Of a stretch of 64,000 nt of DNA, positions 57,703 to 64,000 are shown one piece after another. Each line of letters opens with the position of its first letter. Position 1 is the first letter of the stretch. The stretch comes from an uncultured Ruminococcus sp. GTDB taxonomy: Bacteria; Bacillota; Clostridia; Oscillospirales; Ruminococcaceae. Below the pieces are notes generated by a model, which saw only the letters and a program-made list of their open reading frames with translations, searched no databases and was not told the origin of the DNA. The stretch lies in NCBI GenBank assembly GCA_902788785.1, contig CADALT010000025.1, positions 1 through 64,000 on the forward strand. Reading direction: 5' to 3'. The position numbers and the translations under genes are program-made.

Positions 57703-59182
57703 CGTATAACGGCTGACCGTACTGCAAGTAGTTATCAAGATTTGAGATGATTATGCCCTCATTCGTATTTGCGGCATGAACAAAATTGCCGTCGCCCACA
57801 TATATGCCCACATGAGCAATGTTGTAATCAAAGAATACCACATCACCCGGCTGTATCTCGGAAAGGCTCACGGCTGTGCCGTAGCTTGCCTGCGACGATG
57901 CCAGATGAGGCAGGTCGATACCTATCTGACGGTATGCCAGCAGTACAAGACCCGAACAGTCCGTTGCACGGAAGTTCTCGCCTGCGAACACATAGCTGCC
58001 GCCGATATTGCTCCTTGCATACGAGCATACAGTATCTATCTTCTCCTGCCTTGATGCATCATCCGATGAAGATGACGGCTCAGGCTCGGGTTCTGGCTCA
58101 GGTTCGGGCTCGGGAGCTTGTGTCCTCTCGGGCTCTGTCTCCTCAGGCTCATCCTTCTCGGGCGGAGCTGTTGTGGTCGTGGTAGTCTCGGGCTTCTTTT
58201 CTGCTTCAGGCTCCGACTTCTCCGTTTTCTTCGGTTCCTGCTTGGTCTTCTCCTCAGACTTGCCCTCGTCCTTCTCCTGCTTTTTAGCAGTAGTAGTCAC
58301 TGCCGCCTTGCCCTCCTCATGCTTCTCCTCGCTAAGCTCAGGCTCTTCCTTTTCAGGTGCAGCAGTTGTTGTGGTCGTGGTAGTGGTATGCGCCTTGGAA
58401 TTTACCTCGTCATACTCATTATCCAGCTGCTTCGACCTCAGCTCCATCGCCGCCTTATCCAGCGCCATGGTATCGAGCTTGCCGTCCGCAGCCTCAATGA
58501 CCTCGCTCAGTTCCTTTTTCTCATCCATAAGCTCCAGACTCATATCCGCATAATCCGCAGATTTCTTCTTGAGCTCTGCGCTCTTCTCCTCTATCTCCTT
58601 CTCTACCGTCTCTATCTCACGCTTTTTCTCCATCATTATATCCAGCGTATCATCATCATGTTCAGCCACACGCTTGACCAGTTCGATACGCATGAGCACA
58701 TCGTAAAAATCCGAAGAATTTATCAGCACGTTCTCATAGGAATTAACGCCGCCTGCCACGTACATGGTCTTGATACGTGTCATGAAATCCGAGCGCAGCG
58801 AATTTATCTCCTTGACCTTCTGCTCGTGTTCATAGCGAGCCTCACGCAGTCTTGTATCGAGATCGACCATCATAGTCTCATTCTCTCTCATCTGCTCTTC
58901 AACATTGCCTATCTTCGCCTTTACAGCTGTATACTTAGTTTCCAGCGCCTTTATATCATCCTTTTGCTTTTCGATCTCCGCCTGCGCATCAGCTATCTGC
59001 TGATCGAGCATATCCTGCTTGGCACGCAGGTCACTGAGCTGCTGATCGTAATCAGCCGTTTCTTCCTCAGCGCTGATCTTTATGTAGCAGTCACTGCCGA
59101 ATGAGCCAACGACACCTGCCGCCATGGTCAGAGCCATGCACAGCACCGCAAGCTTTTTAGCAGTAAACTTCTGTTTGGTCAT
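57683..59182 (-). CDS. Secreted NlpC/P60 peptidoglycan hydrolase with coiled coil
   Basis: 499 residues. A signal peptide (KKLAVLCMALTMAAGVVGS) is followed by a long coiled coil (about 35-265) rich in E, K and D with DMLDQQIADAQAEIEKQ, as in CwlO and PcsB. A low-complexity linker has threonine runs, lysine/glutamate and EPEPEP repeats (to about 385). The C-terminal P60 domain has the catalytic cysteine in ATDCSGLVLLAY and histidine in IAHVGIYVGDGNFVHA. It cuts D,L-endopeptide bonds in the wall. The coiled coil suggests control by FtsEX-type partners. A WalR-box-like site lies between its promoter and start. Confidence 0.9.
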   Translation of the reverse strand: MTKQKFTAKKLAVLCMALTMAAGVVGSFGSDCYIKISAEEETADYDQQLSDLRAKQDMLDQQIADAQAEIEKQKDDIKALETKYTAVKAKIGNVEEQMRENETMMVDLDTRLREARYEHEQKVKEINSLRSDFMTRIKTMYVAGGVNSYENVLINSSDFYDVLMRIELVKRVAEHDDDTLDIMMEKKREIETVEKEIEEKSAELKKKSADYADMSLELMDEKKELSEVIEAADGKLDTMALDKAAMELRSKQLDNEYDEVNSKAHTTTTTTTTAAPEKEEPELSEEKHEEGKAAVTTTAKKQEKDEGKSEEKTKQEPKKTEKSEPEAEKKPETTTTTTAPPEKDEPEETEPERTQAPEPEPEPEPEPEPSSSSDDASRQEKIDTVCSYARSNIGGSYVFAGENFRATDCSGLVLLAYRQIGIDLPHLASSQASYGTAVSLSEIQPGDVVFFDYNIAHVGIYVGDGNFVHAANTNEGIIISNLDNYLQYGQPLYGIRRLI

Positions 59183-59239
59183 ATTGGATCATCCTTTCCC
59201 TGACCTATAGAAACCTGTCTGCACATCAACAGGTAGTAT

Positions 59240-59256
59240 TGTAACCTTGTTGTAAT
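59240..59256 (+). promoter_or_regulatory. WalR-box-like direct repeat
   Basis: TGTAAC-CTTGT-TGTAAT fits the WalR (YycF) consensus of two TGTWAH hexamers five bases apart. It lies just downstream of the -10 box of the P60 gene. Confidence 0.55.
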
Positions 59257-59265
59257 ACAATATAT

Positions 59266-59294
59266 ATTATACCCAAAAAAGCATCTTTTGTCAA
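59266..59294 (-). promoter_or_regulatory. Promoter of P60 hydrolase gene
   Basis: Minus strand TTGACA (59289-59294), 17-base spacer, TATAAT (59266-59271). A weaker second WalR-like site (TGTAAG-N5-CGTAAA) reads on the minus strand at 59356-59372. Confidence 0.78.
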
Positions 59295-59419
59295 GGCAAA
59301 AAAGCACATTTTCACAATACGCCCACAAAAAACGGTTACAAAAACCTCCTTTTAGTTTACGTTTCGCTTACAAAATGAATAAAAGGTAAATATTTCGACG
59401 ATATACCATGAAAGCCGCA

Positions 59420-59453
59420 AAAAAAGCGAAGAACACCGAGTTCTCCGCTTTTT
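59420..59453 (-). terminator. Terminator after DUF1667 gene
   Basis: AAAAGCG-AGAAC/GTTCT-CGCTTTT hairpin with one mismatch per arm; T-rich on the minus strand. Confidence 0.78.
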
Positions 59454-59469
59454 ACATTTAATTACATAT

Positions 59470-59820
59470 TCAGCCCACTGATTTAGTGGCAGTCACCTGT
59501 GAACCTGTACCTAAAAGGTCATCTGCCAGCACCTGACCCACCTTTACGGGCAGGCTTACTTTCAGCGCTTTTATCGCAGCGGTACACTCGAATATCTTAT
59601 CCTTCGGTATAGGCTGGGCTGTCTTGACGGGGACAGGTCTGCCCTGTTCGGATATGACCGTGGTGGTGATGGTACGTGTGGGTGCGGTTATCTCGCTTTC
59701 GGCATAGAGCTCGCCTCGCTTGCAGGTGTTGCCGCTGACGCTCAATACCTTGCCGTTTTCCACCTCAACAGTGAGTTCGCAGCCCATGGGACAGTTTATG
59801 CAGGTAAGTATCTTCGTCAT
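59470..59820 (-). CDS. DUF1667 iron-sulfur-type small subunit
   Basis: 116 residues, GGAGGTG before the ATG. The N-terminal CINCPMGCELTV and NTCKRGELYA give a CxxCxxxC...C cysteine pattern of the kind that holds an iron-sulfur or zinc site. This is the DUF1667 family, found next to FAD-dependent oxidoreductases in anaerobic glycerol-3-phosphate dehydrogenase-like clusters. It is the third gene of the operon. It probably passes electrons between the oxidoreductases and another carrier. Confidence 0.85.
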   Translation of the reverse strand: MTKILTCINCPMGCELTVEVENGKVLSVSGNTCKRGELYAESEITAPTRTITTTVISEQGRPVPVKTAQPIPKDKIFECTAAIKALKVSLPVKVGQVLADDLLGTGSQVTATKSVG

Positions 59821-59823
59821 CGC

Positions 59824-61083
59824 TCACACCTCCTCTATCGCCACGGTGATATCCTCCGTGACCGCCGCCAGTTTTTCCTCTTTTATGATGATATCCAGCA
59901 TCTCGCTGGGCACGAGTATCCTGTTCTTGCGGCGCACAAGCTCTGTATCTCCCGCTTTTATGACTATAGCACAGTCCTTGAACACGCCCGTAACCCTGAA
60001 CCTGATATGCACATCTCCAAGCAGGTCGGCTGTGTGTATCTGTGAGGGCACTGTATAGCGCACACCGTTTTGCGGTATCACTTTGATAGCTGCTGTGCTG
60101 TCGGGTGTACAGCCTCGGCGGATATAGTCCACCGCACTCTCGCCTGCCCTTGCAGATTCCTCAGAAACGAAGTCAACCAGGTCATGTACGTGCAGAACAT
60201 TTCCGCAGGCGAATACACCGTCGATACTGGTCTCCAGCCCCTCATCCACCAGCGGACCGTTGGTGCGTGGGTCGATATCCACTCCGCAGCTGCGTGAAAG
60301 CTCGTTCTCGGGGATAAGTCCGCAGGAGAGCAGCAGCGTATCGCACGGGAAGTATTCCTCGCTGCCCTCGATGGGTGTATTGGTGCTGTCCACCGCAGCA
60401 ACGGTAACGCCCTCCAGCTTTTCCTTGCCCTTTATATCCACAACAGTATGGCTGAGCATCAGCGGTATGCCATAATCATCAAGACACTGGACTATATTAC
60501 GCTTCAGTCCGCTGGAATAGGGCATAAGCTCCACCACAGCCCTGACCTTTGCGCCCTCAAGGGTCATTCGCCTTGCCATTATGAGCCCTATGTCGCCCGA
60601 GCCCAGTATGACAACTTCCTTGCCCGGCACATAACCCTCGCAGTTCACAAGCTTCTGCGCTGTGCCTGCGGTATACACGCCCTGGGGTCTGTAGCCGGGT
60701 ATATTGAGCGCACCCCTGGGTCTTTCACGACAGCCCATGGCAAGTATCACAGCCTTTGCCTGTATCTGCTCTACTCCCCTTTTTCGGCTGAGGATAGTCA
60801 CGGTCTTGTCCTTTGAGATATCCAGCACCATCGTATCCGTTTCCACGGGTATCTCCATAGCTTCCACCTGTTCGGCATATCTCTCGGCATACTCGGGACC
60901 TGTCAGTTCCTCCTTAAAGGTATGCAGTCCAAAGCCGTTGTGTATGCACTGGTTGAGGATACCGCCAAGTTCGCTGTCACGTTCGAGTATCAGTATATTT
61001 TCAAGCCCCTTAGTGCGTGCAGCCACGGCAGCCGCCATGCCTGCGGGACCTCCGCCCACTATGACCAGATCAAATTCACGCAT
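59824..61083 (-). CDS. FAD-dependent pyridine-nucleotide-type oxidoreductase
   Basis: 419 residues from the ATG at 61083, nine bases after GGAGG; the ATG at 61089 is too close to that site. FAD motif DLVIVGGGPAGMAAAVAA, second dinucleotide motif VVILGSGDIGLIMARRM, ACGNVLHVHDLVDFV at the end. The gene overlaps the stop of the preceding gene by eight bases and is followed two bases on by DUF1667, indicating a coupled complex. Such proteins act as the NAD-linked or menaquinone-independent arm of G3P dehydrogenase-like systems. Confidence 0.86.
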   Translation of the reverse strand: MREFDLVIVGGGPAGMAAAVAARTKGLENILILERDSELGGILNQCIHNGFGLHTFKEELTGPEYAERYAEQVEAMEIPVETDTMVLDISKDKTVTILSRKRGVEQIQAKAVILAMGCRERPRGALNIPGYRPQGVYTAGTAQKLVNCEGYVPGKEVVILGSGDIGLIMARRMTLEGAKVRAVVELMPYSSGLKRNIVQCLDDYGIPLMLSHTVVDIKGKEKLEGVTVAAVDSTNTPIEGSEEYFPCDTLLLSCGLIPENELSRSCGVDIDPRTNGPLVDEGLETSIDGVFACGNVLHVHDLVDFVSEESARAGESAVDYIRRGCTPDSTAAIKVIPQNGVRYTVPSQIHTADLLGDVHIRFRVTGVFKDCAIVIKAGDTELVRRKNRILVPSEMLDIIIKEEKLAAVTEDITVAIEEV

Positions 61084-62485
61084 CCTCATGCACCTCCCCT
61101 CTGCCGTTCTTGCGGATATCGCCGATACCCACACCCAGCTTTTCCGCCAGCAGCAGTATGGTCTTGGGCGAGCAGAATCCTGCCTGACACCTGCCCATGC
61201 CTGCACGGGTGCGGCGCTTTACACCGTCAAGGGTAGTAGCCCCCAGAGGACGCTGTATCGCATCGAGTATCTCGCCCTCGGTGACTGTCTCACAGCGGCA
61301 CACGATATTGCCGTATTCGGGTATCTCTTTGATAAGGGCATTCTGCGCATCACGGTCAAGCGCTGCAAAGTGCGTAACGCCCTTGCGTGTATCCTTATGG
61401 TCGGGCTTTGGTGTGAGCACCATGCGTTTTTCCAGAAGTTCACGCAGCATCTCGGCAATGGCAGGGGCGCTGCTAAGCCCCGGGGACTCTATTCCTGCGG
61501 CATTGAAGAAGCCCTCTGTGCTTTCTTCTATGATGAAATCGTGGGTATCGCCCACCGCACGCAGTCCCGTAAAGGAGGTTATGACCTTGCCGAATGGCAG
61601 ATCCTTCACCGACAGCGAGCCCTTTGCCCTGACCTCAGCCAGTCCGTCACGGGTGGTCGAGGTATTTTCCTTATCGTCTATATCCTGCGCAGTGGGTCCC
61701 ACCAGCAGATTGCCGTGTACCGTGGGCGTTACCAGTATGCCCTTACCCATCTTTGTAGGCAGCTGGAAAATGGTATGGCTGACCACAGTACCTGCATCCT
61801 TATCCATCAGCAGGTACTCGCCCTTTCTGGGTATAATATTAAAATGTCTGCCGCCTGCCATATCGTTGAGCTTATCAGCATAAACGCCTGCACAGTTGAA
61901 CACAGCCTTAGTTTCAAGGCTGCCCCTGTCGGTCTGCACAGTGAAGCCCTCTGCGGTCTTTTCGATACCCGTGACCTCGGTGGAAAGCCTGAACTCCACA
62001 CCGTTCTCATAGGCATTTTCAGCAAAAGCCAGCGTCATCTCAAAAGGACAGACTATGCCCGAGGTCGGCGCATACAGCGCATATACCACCTCATCGGAGA
62101 GCCTCGGCTCTTTCTCTCTTGCCTGTGCGCCCGTAAGTATCTCCACGGGAACACCGTTTTGCCTGCCACGGTCTGCCAGCTTTTCAAGCTCGCCCAGCTG
62201 TGCCTCATCAAAACACAGCACCATAGCGCCGTTGTTCCTATAAGAGAAATCCAGTTTTTTGGACAGTTCTGCCATCATACTGCTGCCCCTGACATTCAGC
62301 TTTGCCTTTAAAGTTCCGGGCTCGGCATCAAAACCCGCATGGATAATTGCGCTGTTAGCCTTGCTGGTGCCCTCACAGACATCGCTCTCTTTCTCGACCA
62401 GACAGACTTTCAGCTGATATTTCGCCAGCTCTGCCGCCGCCGCACAGCCCACAGCTCCGCCGCCCACGATCACAACATCATACAT
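61076..62485 (-). CDS. GlpA-like FAD-dependent glycerol-3-phosphate dehydrogenase family protein
   Basis: 469 residues from the ATG at 62485 with AGGTGA upstream. FAD motif YDVVIVGGGAVGCAAAAEL, the block TSKANSAIIHAGFDAEPGTL, and GITPTPHGNLLVGPTAQD-like VTPTVHGNLLVGPTAQD in the DAO-type domain. The C-terminal 90 residues hold a BFD-type [2Fe-2S] domain (VCRCETVTEGEI and RAGMGRCQAGFC). That matches the anaerobic GlpA layout. It would oxidise glycerol-3-phosphate (or a related hydroxyacid) and pass electrons to the two downstream partners. Promoter at 62564-62592. Confidence 0.86.
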   Translation of the reverse strand: MYDVVIVGGGAVGCAAAAELAKYQLKVCLVEKESDVCEGTSKANSAIIHAGFDAEPGTLKAKLNVRGSSMMAELSKKLDFSYRNNGAMVLCFDEAQLGELEKLADRGRQNGVPVEILTGAQAREKEPRLSDEVVYALYAPTSGIVCPFEMTLAFAENAYENGVEFRLSTEVTGIEKTAEGFTVQTDRGSLETKAVFNCAGVYADKLNDMAGGRHFNIIPRKGEYLLMDKDAGTVVSHTIFQLPTKMGKGILVTPTVHGNLLVGPTAQDIDDKENTSTTRDGLAEVRAKGSLSVKDLPFGKVITSFTGLRAVGDTHDFIIEESTEGFFNAAGIESPGLSSAPAIAEMLRELLEKRMVLTPKPDHKDTRKGVTHFAALDRDAQNALIKEIPEYGNIVCRCETVTEGEILDAIQRPLGATTLDGVKRRTRAGMGRCQAGFCSPKTILLLAEKLGVGIGDIRKNGRGEVHEDA

Positions 62486-62563
62486 TTTATCACCTGCTTC
62501 TTTATTATTCACCTTTGGCTCTTTGTTAAAAATTAAACAAATTTACGCCTTAATGTTAATTAT

Positions 62564-62592
62564 ATTTTAGCATATCTGCTCTTTTATGTCAA
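62564..62592 (-). promoter_or_regulatory. Promoter of FAD oxidoreductase operon
   Basis: Minus strand TTGACA (62587-62592), 17-base spacer, TAAAAT (62564-62569). Confidence 0.75.
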
Positions 62593-62686
62593 GTGCAGCA
62601 ATTATCCGACCTTGCAGCACTGTGCTGAAAAATGTCAGGCAAACTCTGAAAAAGTATGTTATGATAAGGTTGAAAGGAAGATGGCT

Positions 62687-63667
62687 ATGAATGAACTGAG
62701 AAACATTATCATGAAAGACTACTCAAACACCCTGGGACTGGTCGTGTATCACGGAGGAGAAAAGACCGACGAGGAATATTTCGAGGACTTCCGTGCCGAC
62801 CATTCGGCGCACATATTCTCTGCCACGAAGAGCGTAGTATCGCTGCTTTTCGGCATTGCGCAGGACAGAGGTCTGCTGTCTCTCGAGGATAAGATACCCG
62901 AATACTTCCCCGAGTATACCCCGAAACGCTGTCAGCCGCAGTTTTCCGAGGTGACGATCGAGCACCTGATGACCATGAGTGCACCGTTTCGCTTTAAATA
63001 CGACCCCTGGAAAAAAGTCTGCACAAGCAGTGACTGGGGGCTGACGGCGCTGGAACAGATAGGCGGAAAGTCATCGGCAGGCGAGAGATTTCATTACACG
63101 ACCATCGGCATACAGATATTATCGGATATTTTCCAGAGGGCGACAAGTGAAAGTCTGAACGCCTTTGCCGAAAGAGAACTGTTCTCACCCCTCGGCATAG
63201 CCCCTGTGCCCGATGCGCCCATCACCGATAAAGAATCTCAGATGCGTTTTTCCAAAACCACCGAAATGCGTGGCTGGGCTTGTGACCCCTCGGGGCACTA
63301 CACCACAGGCTGGGGACTTTCCCTGACAGCGGAGGATATGGCTAAGATAGGTCTGCTTGTGCTGAACAAAGGCAGTTTCGGCGGCAGACAGCTGGTATCC
63401 CAAAGCTACATAGACCGCATGACCTCCTGCCGCCAAAAGAACTACGGCTGCCTCTGGTGGGTCTACCCCAAAAACGAGCCCCTCACCATAATGCGCAAGA
63501 CCTACAGCGGCAGCAAGGCGGATATTTTCTGCGCACAGGGTGTCGGCGGCACGCTCACCGCTGTCATACCCGAGGCAGACACTGTCATCAGCATGATATG
63601 CTCGATGAAATACTTTCCCCGCCCACGTTTCGAGCTGATAGACCGCATCATCAGCCGCTATATATAG
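62687..63667 (+). CDS. Beta-lactamase-family (class C-like) serine hydrolase
   Basis: 326 residues. The start at 62687 has AAGGA eight bases upstream; an ATG at 62681 is only two bases away from it. Motifs: SxxK in IFSATKSVVSLLFG, the YxN-type tyrosine in FHYTTIGIQIL (threonine replacing the usual asparagine-like residue), and a GVGG near the C-terminus for the KTG-like box. No signal peptide is present, so it is cytoplasmic. Family members are esterases, D-aminopeptidases or peptidases; the substrate is unknown. Confidence 0.82.
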   Translation: MNELRNIIMKDYSNTLGLVVYHGGEKTDEEYFEDFRADHSAHIFSATKSVVSLLFGIAQDRGLLSLEDKIPEYFPEYTPKRCQPQFSEVTIEHLMTMSAPFRFKYDPWKKVCTSSDWGLTALEQIGGKSSAGERFHYTTIGIQILSDIFQRATSESLNAFAERELFSPLGIAPVPDAPITDKESQMRFSKTTEMRGWACDPSGHYTTGWGLSLTAEDMAKIGLLVLNKGSFGGRQLVSQSYIDRMTSCRQKNYGCLWWVYPKNEPLTIMRKTYSGSKADIFCAQGVGGTLTAVIPEADTVISMICSMKYFPRPRFELIDRIISRYI

Positions 63668-63668
63668 C

Positions 63669-63702
63669 AAAAAGTCCGAGAGCAGCAGCCCTCGGACTTT
63701 TT
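63669..63702. terminator. Bidirectional terminator
   Basis: AAAAAGTCCGAG/CTCGGACTTTTT hairpin between the convergent serine hydrolase and flavin-reductase-like genes. Confidence 0.88.
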
Positions 63703-63733
63703 ATCAACTTATAGCTTTAGTTCATAGGATACC

Positions 63734-64000
63734 TTACAGAAAATCCCCGATATCGCCCAGCATACTGCCTAGGCTGTGGTACTTGCCCGAATATATCACA
63801 GGGTCAAGCACAGTCAGGTCAACATCGAAAGTATCCCTGCATGAAAGGCGCTCATCGATCTGTATATTACGTATGCGGCAGAAAAATGTGGTAGAATCTC
63901 CTGTTTCCAGAGACCTTGATACCTCACATTCATACACCCATCTGCTATCATCCAGCACAGGAACATCCAGCACTGCGCCACGGCTGACAGCATAGTCTAT
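63734..64000 (-). CDS. Flavin reductase-like protein, cut by right window edge
   Basis: About 89 C-terminal residues are present; the frame stays open to base 64000 and continues beyond. The visible part reads VYECEVSRSLETGDSTTFFC and LDPVIYSGKYHSLG, which fits the C-terminal half of the FMN-binding split-barrel flavin reductase/flavoredoxin family (the conserved ECEV and DPVxY-YxxxG pattern). Such proteins reduce free flavin or bind FMN for electron transfer. The start and cofactor-binding N-terminus lie outside the window. Confidence 0.75.
   Translation of the reverse strand: MDYAVSRGAVLDVPVLDDSRWVYECEVSRSLETGDSTTFFCRIRNIQIDERLSCRDTFDVDLTVLDPVIYSGKYHSLGSMLGDIGDFL

Noticed and set aside
58118-59104. 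Plus-strand leucine- and histidine-rich frame of 328 codons
   Set aside because: Mirror of the coiled-coil and low-complexity parts of the P60 hydrolase.
60704-62311. Plus-strand frame of 535 codons opposite the FAD oxidoreductase genes
   Set aside because: Antisense shadow of two well supported genes.

Overview
The window looks like a chromosomal segment of an anaerobic, Gram-positive gut or rumen Clostridium relative, most likely a Ruminococcus (Oscillospiraceae). This is inferred from a secreted dockerin protein, Gram-positive teichoic-acid and sortase genes, many sigma-A promoters with exact 17-bp spacers, GGAGG-type ribosome binding sites, and SdpRI, LytTR and WalR-like elements. No rRNA, CRISPR array or prophage was seen.

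Layout. 1-2700: an ECF sigma factor with a downstream membrane anti-sigma-like protein, preceded by two near-identical ECF-type promoters. 2759-3073: a tRNA-Leu(UAA) gene interrupted in its anticodon loop by a compact 231-nt group I intron, the most striking feature here. 3122-5340: an SdpR/SdpI immunity-type operon with a 56-codon membrane protein and a CPBP protease. 5422-9709: a PEBP-type lipoprotein, an EAL phosphodiesterase fused to a beta-helix-like region, and a stand-alone dockerin protein. 10311-14976: an FtsX-type ABC permease and its ATPase in two transcription units that carry an identical 36-bp promoter region. 15203-21853: REC and REC-HD-GYP-Hpt signalling proteins, membrane proteins, a eukaryotic-type HisA, and an OmpR-type two-component system. 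21909-27261: a LytTR regulator, phenylacetate-CoA ligase, a cytidine-deaminase-like protein with a low-complexity tail, and a dCache-degenerate-GGDEF receptor.

27530-38358 is mostly housekeeping: leuC and leuD with an unknown gene between them, a nucleotidyltransferase, pta, a HIT protein, two teichoic-acid-type glycerophosphotransferases, a lipoprotein and galE. 38481-41189 holds a candidate structured RNA followed by a secreted protein, a sortase and a membrane protein. 41322-48624: a beta-lactamase-like lipoprotein, a metallochaperone, a CwlD-like amidase, an acetyltransferase, a GH43 enzyme, a carboxylesterase, a HAD hydrolase and a small P-loop kinase-like protein.

48832-52249 is the one clearly disrupted region: a MATE exporter lacking its C-terminus abuts an AT-rich hydrolase gene and an IS481-type element whose end appears to supply the hydrolase -35 box. 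52280-57524: nadB, nadC, three DUF3592-like proteins and a nucleoside phosphorylase. 57628-59372: a P60 cell-wall hydrolase ending in a tandem palindromic repeat and preceded by a WalR-box-like sequence. 59470-62485: a three-gene FAD oxidoreductase/DUF1667 operon. 62687-64000: a serine hydrolase and a flavin-reductase-like gene cut by the window edge.

Two themes recur: cyclic-di-GMP-type signalling (EAL, HD-GYP, degenerate GGDEF) and envelope biology (sigma/anti-sigma, SdpI, ABC/CPBP, teichoic acid, sortase, P60, amidase). All functional calls rest on motifs read by eye; no database search was possible.
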